Origin: Adhaeribacter arboris | Lineage (GTDB): Bacteria > Bacteroidota > Bacteroidia > Cytophagales > Hymenobacteraceae | NCBI RefSeq assembly: GCF_003023845.1 | Contig: NZ_PYFT01000001.1 | Location: forward strand, 6,882,001 to 6,946,000 | Direction: 5' to 3' | Length of the DNA: 64,000 bases | Shown here: positions 36,614 to 47,300 of the stretch, piece by piece | Layout: each line of letters starts with the position of its first letter | Numbering within the stretch: position 1 is the first letter of the stretch | Program-made: the position numbers and the translations under genes | Notes under the pieces: generated by a model | What the model saw: the letters and a program-made list of their open reading frames with translations, nothing else | Databases searched by the model: none | What the model was told of the DNA's origin: nothing

Positions 36614-38647
36614 TTATTTTGCCGGCAGGTGCGTGTTGAACCACTCCAGGGTACGCAGCGTTACATCCAGCGTGTTTTCCGGTTTGTAAAAGCTGTGGCC
36701 TTCATCGGCGTAGATCATTAATTGAGTGGGTACCCCTAGCTCTTTCAGAGCATGCCAGTATTGCAGGGATTGCGGCGGCGGCGATTCACCGTCGCGCTCG
36801 CCCACCAAAATCAAGGCGGGAGTTTTGGTTTTTTTAATATACGTCATCGCGGAGACCTTCGCGTAAGCCGCCGGGTCGTCGTAAGGCGATGTCCCAAAAA
36901 AAGAGCGCATCCATTTATCAATCGAGTTTTGCCCGTAATAACTGAGCCAGTCGGCGGAGCCGGCGCCGGCCACCACGGCTTTAAACTTGCCGGTTTGCGT
37001 ACCGGCAAACATGGCCTGCGAACCGCCGTAGCTCCAACCCAGCAAGCCTACCCGGCTGGTATCAATGGAGTATTGGGCGGCTACGGCATCCACCCCGGCT
37101 AGAATATCGCGCAAATCGCCAAAGCCCCAGTCCCGCCGGTTGGCCCGGGTAAAGGTTTCGCCCTGGCCGTAGCTGCCCCTTGCGTTGGGAAAGAACACAA
37201 AATAACCCATCTGCGGGTAAACGGTAGTATTAAAATCCGGCGCCATCCAGGTGGGCGTGGCGATCCAGGCGGGACCGCCGTGCACGGTAACCAACAAAGG
37301 GTATTTTTTGGCTGGATTATAATTCGCCGGAAAAAGCAGCCAGCCTTGTACGTGATAGCCTTCGTTTTGCCAAACCATACTTTTTGCCAACGGCAGGGGC
37401 AACTTGGCTGCGGAATTAAGTTTGGTAAAAGGTTTTAATTTTTTAAAAGTACCTACCCAGACTTCCGGCAAGGCCGACCAGCCATGAGCGACGAACGCCA
37501 CTACCGGGCCGTTTTTGGAATCACTTACCGAAAGGCTTAACGAAGTGGAAGTAGCTCCAATCGAAGCATCGGCCTGCCACAGCTGCTTGGTTGCTTTAGC
37601 AGCGGTATTTAAAGAAGAAATGACGACTGATCCGCCGACAAATTCACTCATCAGCATATTTCCGTTCGGCATCCATTTAAACCAACCGGGCGTAGATTTG
37701 CGGCCGGGCGTTAGGTTTTGCGGAGTGCTTTTACCATCTGCGCTTACCGTAAATATTTCGCCGCCGGTACCGCCTTGGTCGCTCATTAAACCTTCAATAA
37801 AGGCGATGTTTTTGCCATCCGGCGACCATTTCGGTAAAGCAATCTGCCATTCGGGCTTATAAACTAATTTGGCTTCCGGCGAAGCCAGATTTTGCTGATA
37901 AAGCTGCGCGATGTACCAGTTATCATCACCCGGGGGCAGCGCTGCCGTATAAGCTAGGTTCTGACTATTGGCCGACCAATCGTATTCAAAAACGTATAAC
38001 CCAGCCGTACTTACTTGTCTGGCTTCACCGGTGGCCACCTCTACTAGGGCTATACGCTGAACGTCTTTGTTTAAGATGGAATCAATTAAACCAACTTTCC
38101 GGCCAATAGCCGCCATGGGCGAGGGCTCCCGATTGGCGTCTTCCACGTACAAAACGCTGATGTATTTACCATCCGGCGACCATTTTAAATGCGACACATA
38201 GCCTTTGAAATTACTCAACTTTTTGGCTGGTGAGGACGAGCCGGTAGTGTTAGCGATATAAACCTGATTCTGGCCGTCTTCTTTATCCGATAAAAAAGCC
38301 AGATGTTTGCCGTCCGGAGAAAACTCCGGTTCGGTGTCGTAGTGATATTCTTCGCCGGCGGAGGCGGAAATCCGGATAATTTTTAAATTTTCTTTTACCG
38401 GCGCGAAATAAATGGCATGGGTGCTGTTCCCCGCCGGGCCATCCGCGGCCCAGGCCACCAGTTTCCCATCGTGGCTAATAACCCCTTGGGAGATATATTT
38501 TACCTGGCCCTGCTGCTCCACAAATTGCGCGATCTGTTCCCGCAAATTGCTTGCATTTGCGGTGCCGTTATTAGCTAGTTTTTGGGCGAGTACAGTATAG
38601 CCTTTAAATAGCACGAATGCCATGAGAAAGAGGTGCCGGTAAAGCAT
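36614..38647 (-). CDS. Exported S9 family (prolyl oligopeptidase-type) peptidase
   Basis: A 677-residue exported serine peptidase. Signal peptide to about residue 22. The N-terminal half is a WD40-like/beta-propeller domain with repeated SPDGKHLAFLSDKEDGQNQV and WSPDGKYISVLYVED-type segments. The C-terminal alpha/beta-hydrolase domain starts near NPAKKYPLLVTVHGGPA. The triad is Ser539 (GWSYGGSQ), Asp619 (VGERDGESPP) and His651 (DEGHSFY). The fold and motifs match dipeptidyl/acylaminoacyl peptidases. It cleaves short peptides outside the inner membrane. It is convergent with the helical protein gene and not in an operon. Confidence 0.92.
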   Translation of the reverse strand: MLYRHLFLMAFVLFKGYTVLAQKLANNGTANASNLREQIAQFVEQQGQVKYISQGVISHDGKLVAWAADGPAGNSTHAIYFAPVKENLKIIRISASAGEEYHYDTEPEFSPDGKHLAFLSDKEDGQNQVYIANTTGSSSPAKKLSNFKGYVSHLKWSPDGKYISVLYVEDANREPSPMAAIGRKVGLIDSILNKDVQRIALVEVATGEARQVSTAGLYVFEYDWSANSQNLAYTAALPPGDDNWYIAQLYQQNLASPEAKLVYKPEWQIALPKWSPDGKNIAFIEGLMSDQGGTGGEIFTVSADGKSTPQNLTPGRKSTPGWFKWMPNGNMLMSEFVGGSVVISSLNTAAKATKQLWQADASIGATSTSLSLSVSDSKNGPVVAFVAHGWSALPEVWVGTFKKLKPFTKLNSAAKLPLPLAKSMVWQNEGYHVQGWLLFPANYNPAKKYPLLVTVHGGPAWIATPTWMAPDFNTTVYPQMGYFVFFPNARGSYGQGETFTRANRRDWGFGDLRDILAGVDAVAAQYSIDTSRVGLLGWSYGGSQAMFAGTQTGKFKAVVAGAGSADWLSYYGQNSIDKWMRSFFGTSPYDDPAAYAKVSAMTYIKKTKTPALILVGERDGESPPPQSLQYWHALKELGVPTQLMIYADEGHSFYKPENTLDVTLRTLEWFNTHLPAK

Positions 38648-38917
38648 GGTTAGTATATTAGGAATAGCGTCAGCAAGTTAATGCAACTGATAGAGCAAAT
38701 AAAACTATAATCAGCATGTATCTCACGCCAAGTTTACTGATTTATTATAATTTTGAATTAGATATTTAGAATCAAATTTTATTTAAAAAATTGATTCTAA
38801 ATATCATAACCAAATCGCCCTATCCATTATTTTATAATCATAGGTCACTACCACAACCGCGGTTTTCACGTTCCTATTCATATTTCTCCTACCTTCGTTT
38901 AATTAACCAGACGATAG

Positions 38918-40039
38918 ATGCGAGGTACTTTTGATATACTAGTAATAGGCCTGGGCGCCGCGGGCAGCTCCGCCTTATATCACTTATCCAAAACCGGTAA
39001 AAAAGTGGGTGGTATCGACCAGTTTATGCCGCCGCATACGCACGGTTCGTCGCACGGACAAAGCCGTATCATCCGGCAGGCTTACCACGAAGATCCGCGG
39101 TATGTTCCTTTTATAAAGCGTGCGTATGTGCTCTGGGAGGAAATTGAAAAAAACTCGGGCAAGTTGTTATTCCGTAAAACCGGCGGATTAATGCTGGGCA
39201 ACCCCAATGCCGGCGTAATTAAAGGAGCTGAACTGAGCGCCCAAATGCATGATATCCCCTACGCGTATTTAAGCAACCAGGAAATAAGAACCCGCTTCCC
39301 GGCCTTTAAGCCGGGTAACGATATTGTGGGTGTGCTGGAAAAAAACGCTGGCATCTTATTTCCGGAAGATTGCATAAAAGCCTACCTGGAAGTAGCCGCA
39401 GCAAACAGGGCAAATATTTTAAAAAATGAAAAGGTTTTAAGCCTTAATACCCATACGGATGTGGTAGAAGTAACGACAAACCAAGGCCATTACCTGGCAA
39501 ATAAAGTAATTGTGGCAACCGGGGCCTGGATCAGCGCGTTTATACCGGACTTAAACCTTTTAACCGTGGAGAGGCAGGTATTGTACTGGTTTAAAACGAA
39601 TAACCAAAGTCTTCGGGTAGATGATTTGCCCGTTTATATTTGGGAATATGCGCCGGGTAAAATGTTTTATGGTTTTCCGGATTTAGGCGACGGCATTAAA
39701 GTAGCGCACCACCATGCCGGCGAAATAACCAGCCCGGAAACCTTAAACCGCCACGTAAGTCCGGAAGAGATACAATCGATGAAAAAAGTAGTAAGTGATT
39801 ACTTTAACCTAAACGTTGCATTTAATTACGGTACGGTTTGTATGTACACCAACACGCCGGATGAGCGCTTTATTATCGATTATCATCCGCAGCATAAAAA
39901 TATAATTATCGCCAGCCCTTGCTCGGGGCACGGTTTTAAATTTGCGAGCGTAACGGGCAAGCTGTTGAGTCAGCTAGCCTTGGATGAAAAACCGGAACTG
40001 GATATTTCAATGTTCCGAATCAACCGATTTGCTAAGTAG
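38918..40039 (+). CDS. solA: N-methyl-L-tryptophan oxidase / sarcosine-oxidase-type flavoenzyme
   Basis: A 373-residue FAD oxidase of the monomeric sarcosine oxidase family. The dinucleotide-binding motif is VIGLGAAGSSALYHL at residues 9-23. PPHTHGSSHGQSRIIRQAYH matches the flavin region of the family. Cys308 (in TVCMYTNTPDERF) falls where the family links FAD covalently. The C-terminal SPCSGHGFKFA segment is also typical. It removes N-methyl groups from amino acids, giving formaldehyde and peroxide. The metNIQ operon follows 105 bp downstream on the same strand; a link through methyl-amino-acid use is possible. The choice of substrate (N-methyltryptophan, sarcosine or other) is inference from overall similarity. 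Confidence 0.85.
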   Translation: MRGTFDILVIGLGAAGSSALYHLSKTGKKVGGIDQFMPPHTHGSSHGQSRIIRQAYHEDPRYVPFIKRAYVLWEEIEKNSGKLLFRKTGGLMLGNPNAGVIKGAELSAQMHDIPYAYLSNQEIRTRFPAFKPGNDIVGVLEKNAGILFPEDCIKAYLEVAAANRANILKNEKVLSLNTHTDVVEVTTNQGHYLANKVIVATGAWISAFIPDLNLLTVERQVLYWFKTNNQSLRVDDLPVYIWEYAPGKMFYGFPDLGDGIKVAHHHAGEITSPETLNRHVSPEEIQSMKKVVSDYFNLNVAFNYGTVCMYTNTPDERFIIDYHPQHKNIIIASPCSGHGFKFASVTGKLLSQLALDEKPELDISMFRINRFAK

Positions 40040-40049
40040 TTGATCGTTA

Positions 40050-40094
40050 GTAGTTGTTCGTTGTTCGGCTCCTAGCTTTAGGAGAATCAACTAC
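40050..40094 (+). other. Two-part stem-loop upstream of metN
   Basis: GTAGTTG (40050-40056) pairs with CAACTAC (40088-40094). Inside, CTCCTA (40069-40074) pairs with TAGGAG (40079-40084) around a four-base loop. A clear T run is missing, so it may be a weak terminator of solA or a leader structure of metNIQ. I see no known SAM riboswitch consensus. Confidence 0.4.
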
Positions 40095-40144
40095 CTGATT
40101 ATCCCTCTTTTATTTAATTTTGTCCAAGTACTTTAATAAGATAA

Positions 40145-41176
40145 ATGATTGAATTAAAAAATATAATTAAAACGTACCGCCAGAAAGACCGCCTAGTTAC
40201 CGCGCTTAACGGAGTATCACTGCAGGTTGGTAAGGGCAAGATATTCGGGGTCATTGGCGCCTCGGGGGCGGGCAAGAGTACCCTGATCCGTTGTGTCAAT
40301 CTGTTGGAAAAACCTACTTCGGGCAGCGTAATGGTGGATGGGCAGGATTTACTGCAATTATCCGCTTCTCAACTGGCGCAGGCCCGCCGGCAAATCGGGA
40401 TGATATTCCAGCACTTTAACCTGCTATCGTCCCGCACGGTGTTTGATAATATTGCCTTGCCCTTGGAGTTAAGTAATACCCCCAAGCCAGAGATAAAAAC
40501 CCGCGTGCTCGATCTGCTAACCTTGGTAGGATTACCCGAAAAACAGCACGATTACCCCAGCAGCCTGTCGGGCGGCCAAAAGCAGCGGGTGGCTATTGCC
40601 CGTACCCTGGCCAGCAACCCCAAGGTTTTGCTTTGCGACGAAGCGACCAGTGCGCTGGACCCGGAAACCACTGGTTCGATACTAAAATTGTTGAAAGACA
40701 TCAATCAGCGGCTAAACATTACCATCTTGCTCATTACGCACGAAATGAACGTGGTAAAATCCATTTGCGACGAAGTAGGCGTCATCAGTAACGGCCAATT
40801 GATCGAGCAAGGTACCGTGGCCGACATATTTTCGCATCCTAAAACCGAGCTGACCCAGAAGTTTATCGCCTCATCCTTAGAAATAGAACTGCCCGACGAT
40901 TTCAAACAGCGTTTAAGCGAAGCTTCCGATAGCGGCAAACATCCGTTAATAAAGCTGGAAATTTCGGGCCGGTCAACGGATGTTCCCGTACTTTCCGAAA
41001 TAGCCCGTGTTTTTGGGATCGATTACAATATTGTCAGCGCCCGCATGGAATATGCCGGCGGGGTTAAATTTGGCATCATGCTGATTGAAGTCCACAGCAC
41101 CGGCGAACAAACAAAAAAAGTTTTAACTTTTTTTGAAGATAAATTTATTAAAACGCAAATAATAGGCTATGTCTGA
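40145..41176 (+). CDS. metN: Methionine ABC transporter ATP-binding protein
   Basis: A 343-residue cytosolic ATPase that drives methionine uptake with MetI and MetQ. Walker A is GASGAGKST at about residues 38-46, followed by the Q loop [13 protein letters not shown], signature [17 protein letters not shown], Walker [13 protein letters not shown] and switch [12 protein letters not shown]. The last 80 residues ([20 protein letters not shown] and following) form the NIL domain that binds methionine and gates transport. The gene overlaps metI by 8 bp, so the two are translationally coupled. Confidence 0.96.
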   Translation: MIELKNIIKTYRQKDRLVTALNGVSLQVGKGKIFGVIGASGAGKSTLIRCVNLLEKPTSGSVMVDGQDLLQLSASQLAQARRQIGMIFQHFNLLSSRTVFDNIALPLELSNTPKPEIKTRVLDLLTLVGLPEKQHDYPSSLSGGQKQRVAIARTLASNPKVLLCDEATSALDPETTGSILKLLKDINQRLNITILLITHEMNVVKSICDEVGVISNGQLIEQGTVADIFSHPKTELTQKFIASSLEIELPDDFKQRLSEASDSGKHPLIKLEISGRSTDVPVLSEIARVFGIDYNIVSARMEYAGGVKFGIMLIEVHSTGEQTKKVLTFFEDKFIKTQIIGYV

Positions 41177-41831
41177 TTCCATGCTGTCGCTCCTGGGGCA
41201 GGGCTTACTGGAAACCATCTGGATGACGCTTGCTTCCGGCTTTTTCGGCTTTGTAATAGGCCTGCCGGCCGGGGTATTCCTGTTCATGACGCGGCCCGGC
41301 GAAATACTGCAAAACCGTTCGCTTAACCGGATTATTTCGGTTATCGTTAACATTTTCCGTTCCATCCCTTTTATCATTCTTATTGTCTGGATGATTCCTT
41401 TTACCCGCGGTCTAGTAGGTACTTCCATTGGGGTTAAAGCCGCGATTGTACCCCTGAGCATCGGCGCGGCTCCCTTTATTGCCCGGTTAATAGAGAACAG
41501 TCTACTCGAAATACCACCCGGTTTAATAGAAGCTGCCCGGGCCATGGGCGCTACCCCCTGGCAGGTAATTCGCAAAATTTTGCTACCCGAGGCATTACCT
41601 TCCATTATAAACGCGGCTACTATTACCTTAATTACCTTGGTTGGCTACTCGGCCATGGGGGGGGCCGTGGGGGCCGGCGGTTTAGGACAAATTGGCTATC
41701 AATATGGCTACGTCGGTTACGATACGCTGGTCATGAATTCGGTACTAATACTCCTGGTCGGGCTGGTTTTTATCATTCAATTTACCGGAAATTACCTTTC
41801 TAAGAAGGTCGATCACCGGAAATCACTTTAA
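41169..41831 (+). CDS. metI: Methionine ABC transporter permease
   Basis: A 220-residue inner-membrane permease with five to six hydrophobic helices. The conserved cytoplasmic loop [24 protein letters not shown] (EAA motif) contacts MetN, and [21 protein letters not shown] is typical of MetI. It overlaps the end of metN and ends 9 bp before metQ. Confidence 0.95.
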   Translation: MSDSMLSLLGQGLLETIWMTLASGFFGFVIGLPAGVFLFMTRPGEILQNRSLNRIISVIVNIFRSIPFIILIVWMIPFTRGLVGTSIGVKAAIVPLSIGAAPFIARLIENSLLEIPPGLIEAARAMGATPWQVIRKILLPEALPSIINAATITLITLVGYSAMGGAVGAGGLGQIGYQYGYVGYDTLVMNSVLILLVGLVFIIQFTGNYLSKKVDHRKSL

Positions 41832-41840
41832 ATTTGTGCC

Positions 41841-42653
41841 ATGCAAAAACAGATTAAACTTGTAGTAACTTTATTATTCGCCATTTTTATAACCGGTTGC
41901 GGCGGGGCCGAAAAAAAGAATGACCCCAACCATATTGTGGTCGGGATTATGGCGGGTCCGGAATACCAGATAGCCGAAGCAGCCAAGAAAGTCGCCAAAG
42001 AAAAATATAATCTGGACGTAGAACTGGTAAGCTTTAACGATTATGTAATGCCCAACGAGGCTCTGCAGCAAGGCGATCTGGACGTAAATGCTTTTCAAAA
42101 TAAACCTTATCTCGATATCCAGGCCAAACAACGGGGCTACCAGCTGGCCATTGTGGGTAACACCTTTGTTTACCCTTTGGCCGGTTATTCTAAAAAAATT
42201 AAAAAAGTGGACGAGTTGAAAGAAGGCCACACCATTGTTATCCCGAACGATCCGACCAACAGCGCCCGCGCTTTATTACTGATGCAGCAGGCGGGCATTA
42301 TCCAGTTAAAAAACAACGTGGGCCAGTTTCCCACGCTGGCCGATATTACCGCTAATCCTAAAAATATCCGCATCCTGGAAATGGAAGCCCCGCAGCTGCC
42401 CCGCGCCCTCGACGACCAGGAAGTTACCGTAGCTGTAATTAACGCTACTTTTTCAACCCCGATTGGCCTGAATGCCCTGCGCGACGGCATTTTTGTGGAA
42501 GATAAAAGTTCGCCCTACGTCAATAACATTGTTGCCCGCGAAGACAATAAAAATGAGGAAAAAGTAAAAAAGTTTGTCCAAGCGTATCAATCGCCCGAGG
42601 TAGAACAAGCCGCTTTAAAAGCATTTGATGGCGGGGCCATTAAGGGTTGGTAG
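41841..42653 (+). CDS. metQ: Methionine-binding lipoprotein
   Basis: A 270-residue periplasmic-facing substrate-binding lipoprotein (NlpA/MetQ family). The lipobox ITGC gives lipidated Cys20. The chain follows MetQ: VVGIMAGPEYQIAEAAKKVA, NEALQQGDLDVNAFQNKPYL, NTFVYPLAGYSKKIKKVDEL, IPNDPTNSARALLLMQQAGI and VAVINATFSTPIGLN. It completes metNIQ. No terminator is evident; a 125-bp repeat starts 178 bp downstream. Confidence 0.95.
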   Translation: MQKQIKLVVTLLFAIFITGCGGAEKKNDPNHIVVGIMAGPEYQIAEAAKKVAKEKYNLDVELVSFNDYVMPNEALQQGDLDVNAFQNKPYLDIQAKQRGYQLAIVGNTFVYPLAGYSKKIKKVDELKEGHTIVIPNDPTNSARALLLMQQAGIIQLKNNVGQFPTLADITANPKNIRILEMEAPQLPRALDDQEVTVAVINATFSTPIGLNALRDGIFVEDKSSPYVNNIVAREDNKNEEKVKKFVQAYQSPEVEQAALKAFDGGAIKGW

Positions 42654-42830
42654 AACTTGCTCTTATTCGGACATAGGTGGACAATTATTTATACAAACTG
42701 AATCTATGGAAGACTACATTCCAGAATGACTCAATCGTTATCCATATAGTGATGAACTGAAAAAAGTAGGTACTTTTCGGCGGCGAAAATGCTCAGGTAT
42801 TTATGCAGGAATTTGGCATATTTAGTATTT

Positions 42831-42955
42831 ATAGCCAATCGCTTCAAGTAGCTGCCATAACGCAGGATATGCCACCCGGCGGGTTTTCAAAACCCACCGG
42901 GTTGGAACAATTTTTTAAATCAACCTGATGAAAGGTAACTAATACTATTGAGTAT
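42831..42955 (+). repeat. 125-bp MITE-like repeat, copy A
   Basis: Copy A matches the reverse complement of copy B (50622-50746) at about 114 of 125 positions without gaps. Ends are ATAGCCAAT and ATTGAGTAT, slightly diverged from the 9-bp terminal repeats ATACCCAAT/ATTGGGTAT of copy B. The centre is a GC-rich palindrome (ACCCGGCGGGTTTT with AAAACCCACCGGGT). No coding capacity. It sits between metQ and the Nudix regulator. Confidence 0.85.
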
Positions 42956-43005
42956 TACTCATTTTCAAAACACTAAATTCTTTTCAACTCAATTAACAAT
43001 CATCA

Positions 43006-43782
43006 TTAATAAGTATGCACAATACCTACTTGTAAAGCCTGCTCATAGTTTTCTTTTTCAAATTGATACAAAAAAGGTGAGCGGTGTGCTCCAATCGCCC
43101 TTGTTTCATTTAACTTTTGTATCAATCCCAACGCGATTAATTTTTTAGCAAAATTGCGCTGATCGAGTTCTTTTCCCAGAATGGTTTCGTAAAGCGTATG
43201 AATTTCGGGCAGCGTGAATTTTTCGGGTAAAAGGTTATAACCAATGGGTTGGTGGTAAATCTGTCGCCGCAGGGTTAATAAAGCTTTCTCTACTACTTCA
43301 TTCTGGTCGAATAAAAGCGGGGGTACCTCTTTCACATCCCACCATTGGTAATCTTCGGTAAAAAAATCGGTTTGTACGGTAACCTTCGAATAATCTACCA
43401 AGGCAAAATAACCAATTGATAAGGTTCGCTGCAGCAACCAGTTATCGTCGTCTACATCCAAATTAAATTTTTCTTTGTACTCCCGGGCGCTTCTTTCCCG
43501 GATTCGGTACGGAGAATCGCCAAACACGTGAAACTGTTGCAAATATAAGTTGCTCAGGCTGGTTTTTTCCTGCAAAATGCGGTTGGCAGCCTGGCTCAAG
43601 GGTTCTCTTCGCTTGATAAAACCTCCGGGTAATCCCCAACCCTCTAATCCTTTCCATTTCAGGAGTAAAATCTTGAGTTGCTGCTGATGGTAGCCAAAAA
43701 TAACCGGGTCAATGCTGATATGAGGTAAGTACTCCTGATGGCCATTATGGACAAAGTCGTTCACTTCTTCTAGCGTGTTCAT
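43006..43782 (-). CDS. Nudix-fold transcriptional regulator (NrtR/AraR-like)
   Basis: A 258-residue protein. Residues about 20-155 form a Nudix fold and the last 80 a winged helix (FTLPEIHTLYETILGKELDQ, then RNFAKKLIALGLIQKL), the layout of NrtR-type regulators. The Nudix box (GGFIKRREPLSQAANRILQE continuing KTSL) has lost the usual REUxEE pattern (here RILQEK), so hydrolysis is doubtful and the domain is probably a ligand sensor. In Bacteroidota this group includes the arabinose regulator AraR. Two palindromes lie just upstream of its start, between it and the rightward ThuA gene cluster, suggesting it controls both itself and that cluster. Ligand unknown; a sugar or sugar-nucleotide is likely. 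Confidence 0.85.
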   Translation of the reverse strand: MNTLEEVNDFVHNGHQEYLPHISIDPVIFGYHQQQLKILLLKWKGLEGWGLPGGFIKRREPLSQAANRILQEKTSLSNLYLQQFHVFGDSPYRIRERSAREYKEKFNLDVDDDNWLLQRTLSIGYFALVDYSKVTVQTDFFTEDYQWWDVKEVPPLLFDQNEVVEKALLTLRRQIYHQPIGYNLLPEKFTLPEIHTLYETILGKELDQRNFAKKLIALGLIQKLNETRAIGAHRSPFLYQFEKENYEQALQVGIVHTY

Positions 43783-43802
43783 TTAACAAAATTAAAAATT
43801 TA

Positions 43803-43860
43803 TTCCGTAAGTTATACGGATTATAAAAAATTGGTTACCTTTATTCCGTAAAGTTTACGA
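43803..43860. promoter_or_regulatory. Two palindromic operator-like sites between the Nudix regulator and the ThuA cluster
   Basis: Site 1 is TCCGTAAGTTATACGGA (43804-43820); site 2 is CGTAAAGTTTACG (43847-43859). Both share the longer context TTATTCCGTAA. Their centres are 41 bp apart, close to four helical turns, so two dimers could bind the same DNA face. They are the obvious candidates for binding by the adjacent Nudix-type regulator. Confidence 0.6.
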
Positions 43861-43939
43861 TTTGATTTACTTTTCTTACAAACGTATTATTCCTTAATTA
43901 CTTATATCCATCCATTCACTTTTAAACCTTTATTTAAGC

Positions 43940-44326
43940 ATGAAAAAGTTAAGCACCCTTTTCGTTTTTAGTTTTTTATCGTTGTTGTTTTTTGCTTTTA
44001 ATTTGCAAGCCCAAACCACTCCGGAAGATTATTTTGTCGGCACTTGGAACGTGAAAGCTTTTGGCTTACCCGATGGCGATAAAGAGTTGGTCCTTCAATT
44101 TGAAAAAAAGGATGGGAAACTCACTGGTGGTATTGTCGACCCAACTTCCAAAAAAATTGTCAATCCTTTTACTAGTGTGGAGCTAGCTTCTAATAAATTA
44201 AAAGCAAATTTTATAGCTCCGGAGCAGCAGATGGACGTGTATCTGACTTTAGAAAAGAAGGATGATACCAATGTTACCGGCAGTATAATGGATATGTTCA
44301 ATATGGAGGGCACTAAAGCCAAGTAG
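43940..44326 (+). CDS. Small secreted protein of unknown function
   Basis: A 128-residue protein with a signal peptide (MKKLSTLFVFSFLSLLFFAF, cleavage about residue 25). The mature part is beta-rich (DYFVGTWNVKAFGLPDGDKE, KDGKLTGGIVDPTSKK, MDVYLTLEKKDDTNVTGSIM) and looks like a small lipocalin-like or beta-sandwich fold. No catalytic motif. It is the first gene after the two operator-like palindromes and lies 39 bp before the large ThuA protein, so it probably belongs to that operon. The last domain of the next protein has a similar KY..G.PF beta pattern, a weak hint of related fold. Confidence 0.65.
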   Translation: MKKLSTLFVFSFLSLLFFAFNLQAQTTPEDYFVGTWNVKAFGLPDGDKELVLQFEKKDGKLTGGIVDPTSKKIVNPFTSVELASNKLKANFIAPEQQMDVYLTLEKKDDTNVTGSIMDMFNMEGTKAK

Positions 44327-44365
44327 TCGCATTCTTCTACGTTCACGGCTATAACTCATTTAATT

Positions 44366-47300
44366 ATGATGCCATATTTTTCTTCCCCGCTTCGGAGAGT
44401 TCTCGGAGCGGTATTCGTCTGCCTGTTGGCCCTTGGTTTAGGATCTTATGTGGTCATGAAAGAATCCCCGCGCATTTTAGTGTTCAGCAAAACCGCTGCC
44501 TTCCGCCATTCTTCCATTTCGGCGGGACAGAAAGCCTTATTTGCCCTCGGTAAACAACATGGCTTTGCGGTTGACACGACCGAAAATGCCGGAAGATTTA
44601 CGGATGAAAATCTGAAAAAATACCAGGCCGTTGTATTTTTAAATACCACTGGTGATGTGCTTAATCCCATTCAGCAGAATGCTTTTGAACGCTATATCCA
44701 AGCCGGTGGAGGTTACCTGGGTATTCACGCGGCCGCGGATACGGAGTATGGCTGGCCCTGGTATAATAAACTGGCGGGCGCCTGGTTCGAAAGCCACCCC
44801 AACCCGGATAATGTGCAGAAAGGAACATTACTGGTTGTAGACAAAAACCATCCGGCCACTAGCTTCTTACCGGAGAAATGGGAGCGGACGGATGAATTTT
44901 ACTCTTACAAAAACATCAGCCCGGATATAAAGGTCCTGTTGAAAATAGATGAAAAGACCTACCGGGGCGGTACTAATGGGGACAACCATCCGATGGCCTG
45001 GTACCAGGAATTTGACGGTGGCCGGTCGTTCTACACGGCAGGTGGGCACACCGATGCCAGTTTTGCCGAACCGCTCTTCCTGAAACACCTGTACGCCGGA
45101 TTAAACTACGTAATGGGTGGCAATACTCCAAAACCGCTGGACTATAGCAAGGCGAAAACCAAACGAATGCCGGAAGAAAACCGGTTTGCCAAAGTTATCC
45201 TCGAAGAGAAACTCGACGAGCCAATGGAACTGACCGTATTACCGGATAGCCGGGTATTGTTTATTGAACGGAAAGGAAACGTAAAACTTTACAGCCCGGT
45301 TACAGGCAAAACTAAAGTAATTGCCACCATTCCGGTGAACACGAAGGTTACCGACAAAGCAGGAAAAACAGGCAATGATGAAGCCGGCTTACTTAGTTTA
45401 ACCAAAGATCCTAACTTTGCGCAAAACGGGTGGATTTACCTGTATTACGCTCCGGAAGGAAAAGAAGCCAAAAATATCTTAACCCGTTACCAGTTAAAAG
45501 GCGATGAGCTGCTGATGGACTCTAAAAAAGTACTATTGGAAGTAGCCACACAGCGGGAAATTAGTGGTCATGCCGGTGGTTCGCTCACTTTTGATGCAAA
45601 AGGTAATTTATATTTATCCACCGGCGATAATATTAATCCGCACGGTTCTAATGGCTACAGCCCTTCGGATGAACGCCCCGGTCGGGAACCCTTTGATGCG
45701 CAGATGACTTCGGGAAATACCAATGATTTGCGGGGTAAAATACTTCGCATTCATCCGGAAAAAGATGGCAGCTATACCACTCCGGAAGGAAATTTATTTC
45801 CGAAAGGTACGCCTAAAACCAGACCTGAAATTTACACGATGGGGCACCGCAACCCATACCGTATTTCCGTAGACCCCAAAACCGGTTATCTGTACTGGGG
45901 CGATATTGGTCCGGATGCCAGCCAACCCGGTGATAAACGCGGTCCGGAAGGGTTTGACGAAGTAGGACAGGCCCGGAAAGCCGGTAATTTTGGCTGGCCG
46001 TATTTTGTGGGTGACAACAAAGCGTATTACCAATATGATTTTGCGGCCAGTAAGTCCGGTGAGTTGTACAACCCGGAGAAACCAGTAAATAATTCACCTA
46101 ATAACACGGGTTTAAACCAATTACCTTCCGCCCAAAAAGCTTTTATTTGGTATCCTTACGCCGAATCGAAGGAATTCCCACTCGTAGGTGCCGGGGGACG
46201 CAGTGCTATGGCCGGACCAATGTTTTACGCCGACCAGTTTAAAACAGCTAAGCGGGCTTTCCCGGATTATTATGATGGAAAATTATTTATTTACGAGTGG
46301 ATGCGCGGCTGGCTGATGGCCGTTACTTTGGACAAAGAGGGCAATTACGGCTCCATGGAGCGGGTAATGCCCAGCTATAAATTCTCCAATCCGGTAGACA
46401 TTGAATTTGGCCCGGAGGGCGATTTGTATATGCTCGAATACGGCAGTGGTTGGTTTACCCAAAATGAGGATGCCCGCCTGGTACGCATTGAATACAACAG
46501 CGGCAACCGCAAACCGGTTATTCAACTAGCTACGGACAAAAAAGGCGGCGCTCTGCCTTTTAAAGCCCATCTTTCTTCGAAAGGCACCCAGGATGCAGAT
46601 AACGACGCGTTGAAATACGTATGGAAAGTGACCGCTCAAAATGGAGGCACTACCCGGACGTTTAACGAAGCCAATCCCACGGTAACTTTTGACAAAGCCG
46701 GCATATATAAAGCTACGCTTACCGTAACGGATGCCAAAGGAGCCACCAGCAGCCAAAGCCTGGAGATTATGGCGGGTAACGAAGAACCCGTGCTCACCTT
46801 TAAAACTCCTACCAGCAACCAAACTTTTTTCTTTCCTAATCAACCTTTTGAATACGAAGTGAAGGTAAGTGATAAGGAAGATGGCAGCCTGGAAAACGGA
46901 AAAATAAAACCCGCCGAAGTAGCCATTAGCTTCGATTATCTGCCGGAAGGATACGACATCGTCGCGATTGCCCAAGGCCATCGCAGTGCGGATGCTTCTG
47001 TCGGCGTGGTGAAAGGACTAAAACTCATCGAAAGCAGTGATTGCAAAGCTTGCCACAGCATGGATAAAAAATCAGTTGGACCCGCCTATCAGCTAGTAGC
47101 TCAAAAATATAAAAACAATGCGGGAGCGGCTCAACGGCTGGCGAAAAAAGTGATTTCCGGTGGGAGCGGCGTATGGGGAGAAGTTGCCATGAGCGCGCAT
47201 CCCCAGTTAGCAGAAGTTGATGCCCGAGAAATGGTTAACTACATCCTGAGCTTGTCGGAAACAAAGCAAGCCGCTGCAGCCTTACCCGTTAAAGGAAGTT

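Noticed and set aside
40040-40144. Possible SAM riboswitch before metNIQ
   Set aside because: There is a stem-loop, but it is only 45 nt and none of the conserved SAM-riboswitch cores is visible.
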